NCBI GenBank assembly: GCA_002394725.1
Contig: DGUQ01000147.1
Coordinates: 4,287-12,492, forward strand
Origin: Ruminococcaceae bacterium UBA4306
GTDB taxonomy: Bacteria > Bacillota > Clostridia > Oscillospirales > Acutalibacteraceae
Length of the DNA: 8,206 bases
Reading direction: 5' to 3'
In this document: in pieces, positions 1 to 6,301 of the stretch
Position numbering within the stretch: the first letter of the stretch is position 1
How the letters are laid out: each line of letters begins with the position of its first letter
Made by a program: the position numbers and the translations under genes
The notes under the pieces: model-generated
Databases searched by the model: none
The model's input: the letters and a program-made list of their open reading frames with translations, nothing else
Told to the model about the DNA's origin: nothing

Positions 1-459
1 CAGCGCCTGTACCCGGGCAACGAGGTGCGTCTGAAAAGCGCCTACATCGTCAAATGCACCGGCTGTAAAAAGGACGAGAACGGCAACGTCGTCGAGGTCT
101 ACGCCGAGTATGATCCTTTGACGCGCGGCGGCAACACGCCCGACGGCAGAAAGGTGCGCGGCACCATCCACTGGGTAGACGCTGAGAACGCGCTCGACGC
201 GACCTGCAACCTGTATGATAACCTGTTCAGCGTCGCCGACCCCGAGGCAGACGGCAGGGACTTCCTCGACTTCATCAACCCCGACTCCCTCAAGGTCGTC
301 GAGGGCTGTAAGGCGGAGAGAGCGATCGCCGATTTTGAAGCGCCTGCCTACTTCCAGTTCATGCGCACCGGCTACTTCTGCATCGACCCCGACAGCACCA
401 AGGAGAAGATGATCTTTAATAGAAGTGTCAGCTTGAAGGATGGGTTTAAAAAGAAGTAG
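1..459 (+). CDS. glnS: Glutaminyl-tRNA synthetase, C-terminal part (5' end outside window)
   Basis: The reading frame is open from base 1 and ends at TAG 457-459, giving the last 152 codons of a protein that starts upstream of the window. GlnRS charges tRNA-Gln with glutamine in the cytosol. The visible part is the C-terminal anticodon-binding beta-barrel region. It follows the bacterial GlnRS pattern closely: YPGNEVRLKSAYIVKC at the start, GRKVRGTIHWV near residues 48-58, a LYDNLFSV segment, INPDSLKVV, then FQFMRTGYFCIDPDS and the terminal FNRSVSLKDG. The catalytic Rossmann domain is not in the window. The GTG at 25 is an internal valine, not a start. A strong hairpin terminator follows about 80 bases downstream. 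Many Firmicutes lack GlnRS and make Gln-tRNA by the GatCAB amidotransferase route, so this gene fits the subset of Clostridia that carry a transferred proteobacterial-type glnS. Identity is secure. Confidence 0.95.
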   Translation, partial: QRLYPGNEVRLKSAYIVKCTGCKKDENGNVVEVYAEYDPLTRGGNTPDGRKVRGTIHWVDAENALDATCNLYDNLFSVADPEADGRDFLDFINPDSLKVVEGCKAERAIADFEAPAYFQFMRTGYFCIDPDSTKEKMIFNRSVSLKDGFKKK

Positions 460-470
460 GACTTCTTTTA

Positions 471-491
471 GTGAGGAGTGAGGAGTGAGGA
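471..491 (+). repeat. Tandem heptamer array, three exact GTGAGGA units
   Basis: GTGAGGA occurs three times head to tail at 471-477, 478-484 and 485-491, followed by GTTT. It starts 11 bases after the glnS stop codon. A related array in the opposite orientation lies at 624-651, so the two form imperfect terminal inverted repeats around the shared terminator. Confidence 0.85.
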
Positions 492-527
492 GTTTCGGTT
501 ACTCGCTGCGCTCAAACAGATAGATAG

Positions 528-575
528 AAAAAATATACGCTTGCATCTCTTTTTTAGAGGTGCAAGCGTTTTGTT
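528..575. terminator. Bidirectional rho-independent terminator between convergent glnS and the PBP gene
   Basis: The arms 537-550 and 556-569 form a 14-bp stem (13 Watson-Crick pairs and one G-U in the + strand RNA) with a five-T loop. On the + strand it is followed by TTTTGTT, serving glnS. On the minus strand the A-run 528-533 becomes a U-run after the stem, serving the PBP operon. The position between convergent genes fits a shared terminator. Confidence 0.88.
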
Positions 576-601
576 ATGCTCGATTTAATTGTAAATCAGG
601 T

Positions 602-616
602 GTGGACGGAGTCCAC
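602..616. repeat. Small hairpin with GGAC-N3-GTCC core
   Basis: GTGGAC (602-607), loop GGA, GTCCAC (611-616): a perfect 6-bp stem. It lies seven bases inside the heptamer array at 624-651. The same GGAC-N3-GTCC core recurs beside the array at 8079-8113. Confidence 0.6.
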
Positions 617-623
617 CATTAAC

Positions 624-651
624 TCCTCACTCCTAACTCCTAACTCCTAAC
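624..651 (-). repeat. Tandem heptamer array, TCCTCAC plus three TCCTAAC
   Basis: Read on the + strand, the units are TCCTCAC (624-630) and TCCTAAC three times (631-651); on the minus strand they read GTTAGGA and GTGAGGA. The array overlaps the 3' end of the PBP gene. The stop codon TAG (649-647) and the preceding Ser codon fall in repeat sequence. Confidence 0.85.
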
Positions 652-2026
652 TAACCAAAGCGCTCACCGCCGCGCTGACGACGGGGGTGGCGGCAGTGAT
701 GCCGTAGCCGCCCTCGGTCACGACCGCGGCAAAGGCGTAGGGATGGCTCGGGTCGTCGATGAAGCCGACAAACCATGCGGTCGGCTCCTTATCGTGACCG
801 ACCTCGGCGGTGCCGGTCTTGGCGCAGAACGGCAGTCCGGCGATACTGACGCCGCGTGCCGAGTAGCCGTCGGCGGAGCCGCGCATCAGCTCCTTGACCT
901 TCGCTGCGGTGTCGGAGGAGAGCATGCCGACGTCCTTGTTCTTGTTGATGGTGATGTTGAGCTTGTTGATCAGGTTGCCGTCGTCGTTGACGATGTAGGG
1001 CGAAGCGGCAGTGCCGCCGTTGGCGACTGAGGAGGCGATCATCGCCATGAGCATCGGATTCGCCAGATCCTCCTGCTGTCCGATACCCGACCACGCAAGG
1101 CTGTTGTTGCCCATGCCGGTCGCGTCATAATGGCTTTTGGCTACGGGGATCTCACTCATCATATAGCTGTCGTTGTTGAAGCCCAGCTTCTCGGCGGTGG
1201 CTTTCATTTTTTCATCGCCGACCTGCACCGCGATCTGAGCGAACGCGCAGTTGCAGGAGTTGGCGAACGCCTCGGAAAAGCTCTGGGTGCCGTGGGCGGA
1301 CTCACAGGTGATCGGGTTGCCGTCCATGTCGATCGAACCGTTACAGGTAAAGCTCTGACTGTATATATCGGGGATGTTCTCGATCGCCGCGGCGGCGGTG
1401 ATGATCTTGAAGGTTGAGCCGGGGGTGAAGGTCGAGGACACGACGTTATCGAGATACACGCCGTCATACTCGCTCTCATTCTCCTCGGTGATGGTCGGCG
1501 GATCGGCGGGATCGTAGCTCGGGGTGCTCACGTCGCAGAGCACCTCGCCCGTTTTATAATTGTAAACAACGCAGGCGCCCTTGTGGCTGCCCAGCGCCGC
1601 GTATGCCGCGCGACAGGCGTTCGCGTCGACCGTCAGGCTGATATCGCTGTTGGGGCGAAGGGATTCGGGCAGTCCGGCGCCGACGATGAAGTTGTAGCCC
1701 GACAGACTGGTGCGGTAACGGCTCTGGATACCGGTGGAGATATTCAGGCTCTCGTCACCCACCACATGCAGCAGCGCCTCGCGCGTGGTGCTGTCATCGG
1801 CATAATAACGCTTGCCGTCCTCACTGTGCGCCAGCACGGCTTTGTTGCGGTCGGTGATCTTGCCGGCGTTGCCCAGATCGGCGGCAGACGCCATGTGCCC
1901 GTTAAAGGGCTGCTGCACCCACCTGTTATGATTGATGACGGTGATCACGCTGAGGTAGATCGTACCGGCAAGAAAGGCGAAGGTCACGAACCACAGGATC
2001 AAAGAACGGGTCATGATTCGTTTCAT
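647..2026 (-). CDS. pbpA: Class B penicillin-binding protein (PbpA-type D,D-transpeptidase)
   Basis: This 459-aa membrane-anchored enzyme cross-links peptidoglycan stem peptides (4-3 linkage) on the outer face of the membrane, and is the beta-lactam target. A single N-terminal transmembrane anchor spans about residues 8-30. The class B N-terminal motif ITDRN follows at 57-61, with Lys62 where Gly is usual. All three active-site motifs are present: SxxK as S204-T-F-K207 with nucleophile Ser204, SxN as S257-C-N259, and KTG at 403-405. The length matches the short PbpA group rather than the longer PBP2 or PBP3 proteins with large insertions, and no PASTA domain is seen. The ATG at 2026 overlaps the upstream SEDS stop as ATGA and has an AAAGGGG ribosome site 9 nt before it, so the two genes are translationally coupled, as expected for a SEDS-bPBP pair. 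The family is certain; assignment to elongation, division or sporulation is not settled by sequence. Confidence 0.93.
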   Translation of the reverse strand: MKRIMTRSLILWFVTFAFLAGTIYLSVITVINHNRWVQQPFNGHMASAADLGNAGKITDRNKAVLAHSEDGKRYYADDSTTREALLHVVGDESLNISTGIQSRYRTSLSGYNFIVGAGLPESLRPNSDISLTVDANACRAAYAALGSHKGACVVYNYKTGEVLCDVSTPSYDPADPPTITEENESEYDGVYLDNVVSSTFTPGSTFKIITAAAAIENIPDIYSQSFTCNGSIDMDGNPITCESAHGTQSFSEAFANSCNCAFAQIAVQVGDEKMKATAEKLGFNNDSYMMSEIPVAKSHYDATGMGNNSLAWSGIGQQEDLANPMLMAMIASSVANGGTAASPYIVNDDGNLINKLNITINKNKDVGMLSSDTAAKVKELMRGSADGYSARGVSIAGLPFCAKTGTAEVGHDKEPTAWFVGFIDDPSHPYAFAAVVTEGGYGITAATPVVSAAVSALVS

Positions 2027-3738
2027 CTCTCAACACCCCTTTCTCTGAGCACACTCTTGGGGATGCGGCGTTTGGCGGCATAGGTGCGTTCATCCGCCGC
2101 CTTGATGAAGGCGAGCAATCCCCAGCACGAGATCATCGACGATCCGCCCGCTGACAAAAACGGCAGGGTGACGCCGGTCAGCGGCAGGATATCGGTGATG
2201 CCGAAGATGTTGAGCGCGGATTGGATGACCATCAAGCCTGCCGCGCAGCAGGCGGAAATGGCATAGAAGGAGGAACGCGAACGGGTCGTGATCGCGCGCG
2301 AATAAAACGCCAGCGCGATGATCGCGAACGCCAGTGAAAAGGCGATGATCAGCCCGAGCTCCTCCGCGATCAGTCCGAACACCAGATCGGATTCGGACGC
2401 GAAGATGTATTTGAGATAGCCGTTACCGGTGCCCACGCCGATCAGACCGCCCGACGCCATATAGGACATCACGCGCACCTGCTGATAGCCGCCGCTGTCC
2501 TGCGTATGCTCCCAGACATGGCCCCATGCCGAGAAGCGGTCGGCAACGTAGGGCTTGACGCTGAGCACGACGAACACCGCGAGCACCGCCGCGGCAAGCG
2601 CTAAGATAACGGTTTTGAAGTCGCCCGAGCGCATGAACGCAATGAGCAGGAAGGTCATGAAGAAGATCAGCGCCGTACCGAAATCGCCCATCAGCGCCAG
2701 CGCGCCGACGCATATGGCGGAGAAGATGATGAACTCGATGAAGTTGCGCTTGGTCTGTAACTGATCCAACGCGGAAGCGCCCACAAAGATGAACGCGATC
2801 TTGACGAACTCGGAGGGCTGGACACTGACGCCGCCAATGCTGATCCAGTTCGCCGCGCCGTTCGTCACGCGACCGAACACCAGATTGATCGCCAACAATC
2901 CCACGGCGCCGATCATGATCCAGAGCCGCCATTTGGTAACGCGGTCGGGATCCTCGATAAATTTGACGATCACGGCAAAAACGATCATGCCGATCGACAT
3001 CGCGACAAGCTGTACGATCGACGACCGCACCTCCTGCCGCACGAGCAAGAGTACGCCCATACCGGACATAAAACACGCCAGCGCCTCTAATTCAAAATTG
3101 ACGCGGTTGAGCGCGTAGGACGAAATGCAGAAGAACGTCCACATCACGAGCTCCATCGCGCCGAACACATACAGCGGAATGAAGTTCTGCACCTCGTTGG
3201 AGAAGCACGCCTCCACCGCCATGAACAGGTGGAAGAAGGTGATCAGGATCATCAGCTTATAGGGCTTTAATGATCCTTTGTCCGACGCCTTGGAGAAGAA
3301 CCATGAGGGGCGGATACGCTCCTGATACTCTTCACCGCGCCTGAGCACCAGAGAGGTATGACCGATATCGATGACGTCGTTGATGTTCACCTGCGTGCGA
3401 CCCTCGGCAGGCTCACCGTTGACAAAGGTACCGAACTTGGAGCCGATGTCCGAGACGAGCCAGCCTTCCTTACGACGCAGAAATACACAGTGATCGCGCG
3501 ACACGCTGATATCGGACACGCGGATGTCGGAGCCCTTGCTCCTGCCGATGGAGTTCTCCCAGAACAGCACGGGGATCTGCTGACCCGTCTGGAGCAGCTC
3601 GAACATCACCAGCGGCTTCTCGGGACGGCGGTGCCGCCTTGCGGACGCAAAACACTGGTAGATGATAATGATCGCGTAGACCGGCAGCAGCGCGCGCAGC
3701 GCGATGACCGAAACATCCAAAACCGACTGTAGATTCAA
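2023..3738 (-). CDS. rodA: FHA domain-SEDS fusion: RodA/FtsW-type peptidoglycan polymerase
   Basis: With a TTG start at 3738-3736 the protein has 571 aa. Residues 9-27 form a transmembrane helix followed by basic RRHRR, so the next part should face the cytoplasm. Residues about 45-133 are an FHA (phosphothreonine-binding) domain with the family residues IGRS (G65, R66), S80-R-D-H83 and N108-G109. From about 160 a multi-helix SEDS domain follows, with GAANWISIGG and PSEFVKIAF (295-317), GDFGTAL (351-357), the GGYQQ loop with D414 plausibly the essential acidic residue, ESDLVFGLIAEELG (449-462) and PLTGVTLPFLSAGG (519-532). SEDS proteins polymerise lipid II into glycan strands with a partner class B PBP, here the next gene, overlapping by 4 bp. 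The start is set by AGGAGGTGA at 3752-3744; a longer frame from 3876 would run through the promoter. RodA versus FtsW is uncertain; rodA is preferred because of the short PbpA partner. Confidence 0.92.
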   Translation of the reverse strand: MNLQSVLDVSVIALRALLPVYAIIIIYQCFASARRHRRPEKPLVMFELLQTGQQIPVLFWENSIGRSKGSDIRVSDISVSRDHCVFLRRKEGWLVSDIGSKFGTFVNGEPAEGRTQVNINDVIDIGHTSLVLRRGEEYQERIRPSWFFSKASDKGSLKPYKLMILITFFHLFMAVEACFSNEVQNFIPLYVFGAMELVMWTFFCISSYALNRVNFELEALACFMSGMGVLLLVRQEVRSSIVQLVAMSIGMIVFAVIVKFIEDPDRVTKWRLWIMIGAVGLLAINLVFGRVTNGAANWISIGGVSVQPSEFVKIAFIFVGASALDQLQTKRNFIEFIIFSAICVGALALMGDFGTALIFFMTFLLIAFMRSGDFKTVILALAAAVLAVFVVLSVKPYVADRFSAWGHVWEHTQDSGGYQQVRVMSYMASGGLIGVGTGNGYLKYIFASESDLVFGLIAEELGLIIAFSLAFAIIALAFYSRAITTRSRSSFYAISACCAAGLMVIQSALNIFGITDILPLTGVTLPFLSAGGSSMISCWGLLAFIKAADERTYAAKRRIPKSVLRERGVER

Positions 3739-3743
3739 GCGCC

Positions 3744-3752
3744 TCACCTCCT
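3744..3752 (-). promoter_or_regulatory. Shine-Dalgarno site fixing a TTG start for the FHA-SEDS gene
   Basis: The minus strand reads AGGAGGTGA, then GGCGC, then TTG. The core AGGAGG lies 8 nt before TTG 3738-3736. No ATG in frame between this site and the FHA domain is better placed, and the upstream in-frame codons lie in leader and promoter sequence. Confidence 0.85.
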
Positions 3753-3778
3753 GAAATTCATAAAGAAATATATGGATA

Positions 3779-3807
3779 ATTTTACTATACATAGGGCTAA
3801 AAGTCAA
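3779..3807 (-). promoter_or_regulatory. Sigma-A-type promoter of the FHA-rodA-pbpA operon
   Basis: On the minus strand the -35 box TTGACT (3807-3802) and the -10 box TAAAAT (3784-3779) are separated by exactly 17 bp; each matches consensus at five of six positions. The predicted start site near 3772 leaves a leader of about 35 nt before the TTG codon. Confidence 0.8.
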
Positions 3808-3875
3808 ATGAAGGAACTGTGAACAATGCGGCGACTCAGGCGCGGAATCGGTCGATTTTGTGACGCGGTAAATCA

Positions 3876-4040
3876 ATACAAATCATCAATGATTTGCACT
3901 GCGTGCATGAATTGGCTGACACGCGTGTCGCGCCATGATTTGCGTTCCGCATGATTTGCCGGACAAGCTGTCCGGCATGATAGTAGAAAAAGGCGTACCT
4001 GCCCCGGAGTAGGCGATACAAATCAAAACACGAAGTGTTT
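3876..4040. repeat. Cluster of short hairpins bounded by a 10-bp direct repeat
   Basis: ATACAAATCA occurs at 3876-3885 and again at 4016-4025. Between and just after these copies lie CAAATCA-TCAA-TGATTTG (3879-3896), TGCAC-TGC-GTGCA (3895-3907), the perfect palindrome GACACGCGTGTC (3918-3929), a 9-bp stem with 3-nt loop at 3957-3977, and AAACAC-GAA-GTGTTT (4026-4040). The linker CATGATTTG recurs at 3934-3942 and 3950-3958. This fills most of the 391-bp gap between the L,D-transpeptidase and FHA-rodA genes. It looks like a composite intergenic repeat of the palindromic-unit type. A possible GTG-started 69-codon frame on the minus strand here (4045-3836) has no ribosome site and is not called. 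Confidence 0.65.
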
Positions 4041-4051
4041 CCCACAATTAT

Positions 4052-4079
4052 TCATTCTTCATTTTTCAGCCTTCAGTCC
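4052..4079 (+). repeat. Degenerate heptamer array (TCA every seven bases)
   Basis: TCATTCT, TCATTTT, TCAGCCT and TCAGTCC follow one another, with TCA at 4052, 4059, 4066 and 4073. The strict 7-base period matches the arrays near 471-491, 624-651 and 8079-8113, but the unit sequence differs. It sits between the hairpin cluster and the terminator of the L,D-transpeptidase gene. Confidence 0.65.
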
Positions 4080-4083
4080 CCAT

Positions 4084-4117
4084 AAAAACAGCCCCCGGAT
4101 CAAAATCCGAGGGACTG
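4084..4117 (-). terminator. Rho-independent terminator of the L,D-transpeptidase gene
   Basis: On the minus strand the arms 4117-4105 and 4100-4089 pair over 12 bp with one bulged base and two possible G-U pairs around a 4-nt loop, followed by TTTTT (4088-4084). It begins 13 bases after the TGA stop at 4132-4130. Confidence 0.85.
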
Positions 4118-4129
4118 CAAAAAGCCATA

Positions 4130-5608
4130 TCAGTAGATGATGACCGGCGTACCGGTGGGGATGCTGTAGTAGATGTTCTGCACCGCTTTATACGGCGTGT
4201 TGACGCATCCGTGGGAACCGTTGCCTTTATAGATCGGGTTGCCGAAGGAGGATCGCCAGCTTGCGTCATGGATACCGTAGGAGCTGCCGATGAACGCCAT
4301 CCAGTAGTTGACAAAGGAGCTGTAGCCTGCGCCGTTGAGATAGATATCGGTGGACTTGTTCAGAACGCTATAATAACCCTTAGGGGTATCGCTGACGCCC
4401 TTATTTCCGGTAACGACCTCGGTGGATTCGATCTGTCTGCCGTTCTTATACGCCCACATATGCTGCTGGTCGATGCTGATCTCGATGTAAGTGTTGCCGA
4501 CATAATCGCCGTACGCGTTGGAGGTCACCTTCGCGCTCTTTTTATTGCTCGTACCGGTAACGGTACCGTCGCTGTCCACATAGATCGGACGCACGCGGAA
4601 GTAATAGGTCTTGCCGGGAGTGAGCTTCGTCGTATTGTAATACAGGCGCGGCGTGGTGAACAGCTTGACAAAGGTCGAGTTGTTCGGGCTGGTGGAGTAG
4701 TAGACCTCATAATGGGTCGCGTAACGGTTAGCGTTCCAGGTCAGATTCACTCTGCCCAAGCGTGAGGTGATCAAATAATCGGGTCCGCACAGACCGGCGC
4801 GGAACATGATCGAGTCTGCGTCGGAGCTGTAGGAGGTATCATACAGCTCTCTGAAGCTCTTGACGCGGTATTTATAGAAGCGACCCTGGGTCACGCTTTT
4901 ATCCGTGAACGAGGTGTTGCGGTTGCCGCGGATGGTCTTGTAGAGCGTTTCCACACCGCCGACGGTACGATAGATACGATAACCGGTGGCGCGGTAGTTG
5001 TAATCCCATTCCATCTCCAACACGTTGGAGGAACGCCACTTGGTCAGTCCGGTGACCTGAGCCGGCTGGGTCGCGGTCTTTTTCAGGGTCGTCTCACCCT
5101 CGATGATCTTGCCGTTGTGCTTAATGTAAGCGGAGACCTTGAAGTGATACTGCGTACCCTGTCTGAGCGGCTTGATGTCGCAGGAATTGGTCTTGACGTC
5201 GGCGAACTTAGAGAAGTTCTTGTGATCGTCGGCGTTCAAATAATAGACATAATAACCGTCGGCGCCGGGCACCTTGTCCCATGTCATCAGGCAGCGGTCG
5301 CTGTCAAAGCTTTCACGCGTGATATTCTTGACCTTTCCGACGGTCGGCACAGGTTCTTCGGTGGGAGCCTGAGTCGGTACAACGGCAGGCACCTCAGCAG
5401 GCGCTTCGGTCGCCGCCTCAGTAGCCGCCTCAAAAGCGATATCATTCGTCTCGGCGCCTACCGCGGCAAGCTCTTGCGAATCGGACGCTGCCTCTGCCGG
5501 CGCGTCTGCGTCCTGTAATCCTGCCGCGGAGAAGCTCACGCTCGAAATCGCGGAGAATATGAGAACCAGCGCAAGCACCAGACTCAACAGCTTGAAAGTT
5601 TGTTTCAT
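4130..5608 (-). CDS. Secreted L,D-transpeptidase (YkuD) with three fibronectin type III domains
   Basis: This 492-aa exported protein should act in the cell wall. Residues 1-29 form a signal peptide (KQTFK, hydrophobic core, likely cleavage after SAA), with no lipobox. Residues 30-88 are a low-complexity Ala/Glu/Pro/Thr linker with TEAATEAP and PTQAPTEEP stretches. Three FN3-like beta-sandwich repeats follow at about 90-180, 184-270 and 277-365, each with the W...A.GY.VY start and a Y.F.V or Y.Y.V strand. The YkuD domain occupies 371-491 and has the full signature: H447, then S465-H-G-C468-V-N, with Cys468 as nucleophile. Such enzymes form 3-3 peptidoglycan cross-links or attach proteins to the wall, and tolerate most penicillins. 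FN3 repeats probably position the enzyme in the wall or bind polysaccharide. The ATG at 5608 is 5 nt after GAGGAGGG; a TTG start at 5623 would overlap that site. It has its own promoter and terminator, next to the rodA-pbpA pair. Confidence 0.92.
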   Translation of the reverse strand: MKQTFKLLSLVLALVLIFSAISSVSFSAAGLQDADAPAEAASDSQELAAVGAETNDIAFEAATEAATEAPAEVPAVVPTQAPTEEPVPTVGKVKNITRESFDSDRCLMTWDKVPGADGYYVYYLNADDHKNFSKFADVKTNSCDIKPLRQGTQYHFKVSAYIKHNGKIIEGETTLKKTATQPAQVTGLTKWRSSNVLEMEWDYNYRATGYRIYRTVGGVETLYKTIRGNRNTSFTDKSVTQGRFYKYRVKSFRELYDTSYSSDADSIMFRAGLCGPDYLITSRLGRVNLTWNANRYATHYEVYYSTSPNNSTFVKLFTTPRLYYNTTKLTPGKTYYFRVRPIYVDSDGTVTGTSNKKSAKVTSNAYGDYVGNTYIEISIDQQHMWAYKNGRQIESTEVVTGNKGVSDTPKGYYSVLNKSTDIYLNGAGYSSFVNYWMAFIGSSYGIHDASWRSSFGNPIYKGNGSHGCVNTPYKAVQNIYYSIPTGTPVIIY

Positions 5609-5613
5609 ACTAA

Positions 5614-5621
5614 CCCTCCTC
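5614..5621 (-). promoter_or_regulatory. Shine-Dalgarno site of the L,D-transpeptidase gene
   Basis: The minus strand reads GAGGAGGG, then TTAGT, then ATG at 5608-5606. This decides for the ATG over the in-frame TTG five codons upstream, which lies at the edge of the site. Confidence 0.8.
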
Positions 5622-5638
5622 AAAGTTAGAACAGATCA

Positions 5639-5691
5639 CCCTGCTGTGTGCAGGGAGTGGTATTGCTTTCCAAAGGCGGCGATATGCCGCC
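5639..5691 (-). promoter_or_regulatory. Two-hairpin 5' leader of the L,D-transpeptidase mRNA
   Basis: The predicted leader is about 110 nt. It contains GGCGGC-N5-GCCGCC (5675-5691, extendable by one pair) and CCCTGC-N5-GCAGGG (5639-5655), the second ending 18 nt before the Shine-Dalgarno site. I recognise no known riboswitch. The hairpins could stabilise the message or affect initiation, which is inference. Confidence 0.45.
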
Positions 5692-5724
5692 TATATTATG
5701 TAACCAAGTTCGGTTGCTAACCTT

Positions 5725-5752
5725 ATTATAGCATGAATCAACGCGTTTGCAA
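5725..5752 (-). promoter_or_regulatory. Promoter of the L,D-transpeptidase gene
   Basis: On the minus strand TTGCAA (5752-5747) and a perfect TATAAT (5730-5725) are separated by 16 bp. Transcription should start near 5718. Immediately downstream the minus strand reads GGTT-AGC-AACC (5722-5712) and then GGTT again (5705-5702), a possible operator. Confidence 0.75.
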
Positions 5753-5764
5753 GGGATAATAAGG

Positions 5765-5790
5765 AAAAACAGCAGAGAAATTATCCGCTG
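5765..5790 (-). terminator. Rho-independent terminator of the hflX-lipoprotein unit
   Basis: On the minus strand CAGCGGA (5790-5784) pairs with TCTGCTG (5776-5770) over 7 bp with one G-U, with a 7-nt loop, followed by TTTTT (5769-5765). It begins about 22 bases after the TAA stop at 5815-5813 and separates this unit from the next promoter. Confidence 0.8.
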
Positions 5791-5812
5791 ATCTACTTTG
5801 GTGGTTTTTGAT

Positions 5813-6289
5813 TTATTTTGACGAAGCCGCCGCGATCGTTTCCTTGAACGCCTCCTGTGAGAGGACATTGTAGGACGAGGTGTCCGTTCCCTCCTTGGCG
5901 TAATAGAATGTGAGGGCCTCTTTCTCAAAATACAGACGAAAAACATTGCCGTTCTCGACGGGACCGAACAGGGTGCGGTTGCCGACGGTGATGTCGATCA
6001 ATCCGCCCTCGACCTTCCATCTTTTGATCGTTCCGTCGTTTTTTTCGGTGCTGAGCGCCATCACGCCGGTGCCGTCCTCATTGAGGGTGATCTCGGAGCT
6101 GTTGCCCTCTCCGAGATCAACGAGATAGTCGCGATAGTCGTCGTGCACCATCGCAAAGGCAACATACTTGCCGACGTAGCTGAGGCTCTCGCCCGAGGCA
6201 GGCTTTGCCTGTTGACTGCCGCAGGCACAGAGCGACAGGATCAGCAGGATCGACAGCGTGATCACGATCATTCGTTTCATTGTTTTCAT
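5813..6289 (-). CDS. Small lipoprotein of unknown function
   Basis: A 158-aa protein with a lipoprotein signal peptide: positively charged MKTMKRM, a hydrophobic stretch 8-20, and the lipobox L20-C-A-C23, so Cys23 is the predicted lipidated residue and the mature protein should be anchored outside the membrane. The mature part of about 135 aa has alternating short strands, including ITLNEDGTGVMAL (67-79), RWKVEGGLIDITVG (90-103) and FRLYFEKEALTFYY (117-130). This resembles the small beta-barrel, lipocalin-like lipoproteins common in Clostridia; that resemblance is by pattern only and I cannot name a family. The ATG at 6289 is 6 nt after GGAGG. That ribosome site begins just past the hflX stop TAG (6304-6302), so translation is probably coupled to hflX. 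A terminator follows. No function can be assigned; co-transcription with hflX is the only contextual clue. Confidence 0.82.
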   Translation of the reverse strand: MKTMKRMIVITLSILLILSLCACGSQQAKPASGESLSYVGKYVAFAMVHDDYRDYLVDLGEGNSSEITLNEDGTGVMALSTEKNDGTIKRWKVEGGLIDITVGNRTLFGPVENGNVFRLYFEKEALTFYYAKEGTDTSSYNVLSQEAFKETIAAASSK

Positions 6290-6301
6290 TCCTGCCCTCC
6301 C

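Noticed and set aside
471..651. CRISPR array from the short tandem repeats
   Set aside because: Units are 7 bases with no spacers and no cas genes nearby.
1583..2083. Long plus-strand open frame antisense to the PBP and SEDS genes
   Set aside because: It mirrors a well-supported gene, has no homology pattern, and is expected from GC-rich codon bias.
3739..3876. N-terminal extension of the FHA-SEDS protein to an ATG at 3876
   Set aside because: The extension would cover a good promoter and the strong Shine-Dalgarno site placed correctly for TTG 3738-3736, and its residues do not resemble the family.
3836..4045. 69-codon minus-strand frame in the gap upstream of FHA-rodA
   Set aside because: It starts at GTG without a ribosome site, lies almost entirely in the hairpin cluster, and runs toward the promoter of the next gene; it looks like a translation of repeat DNA.
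5639..5691. Known riboswitch in the L,D-transpeptidase leader
   Set aside because: The two simple hairpins show no conserved aptamer motif that I recognise.
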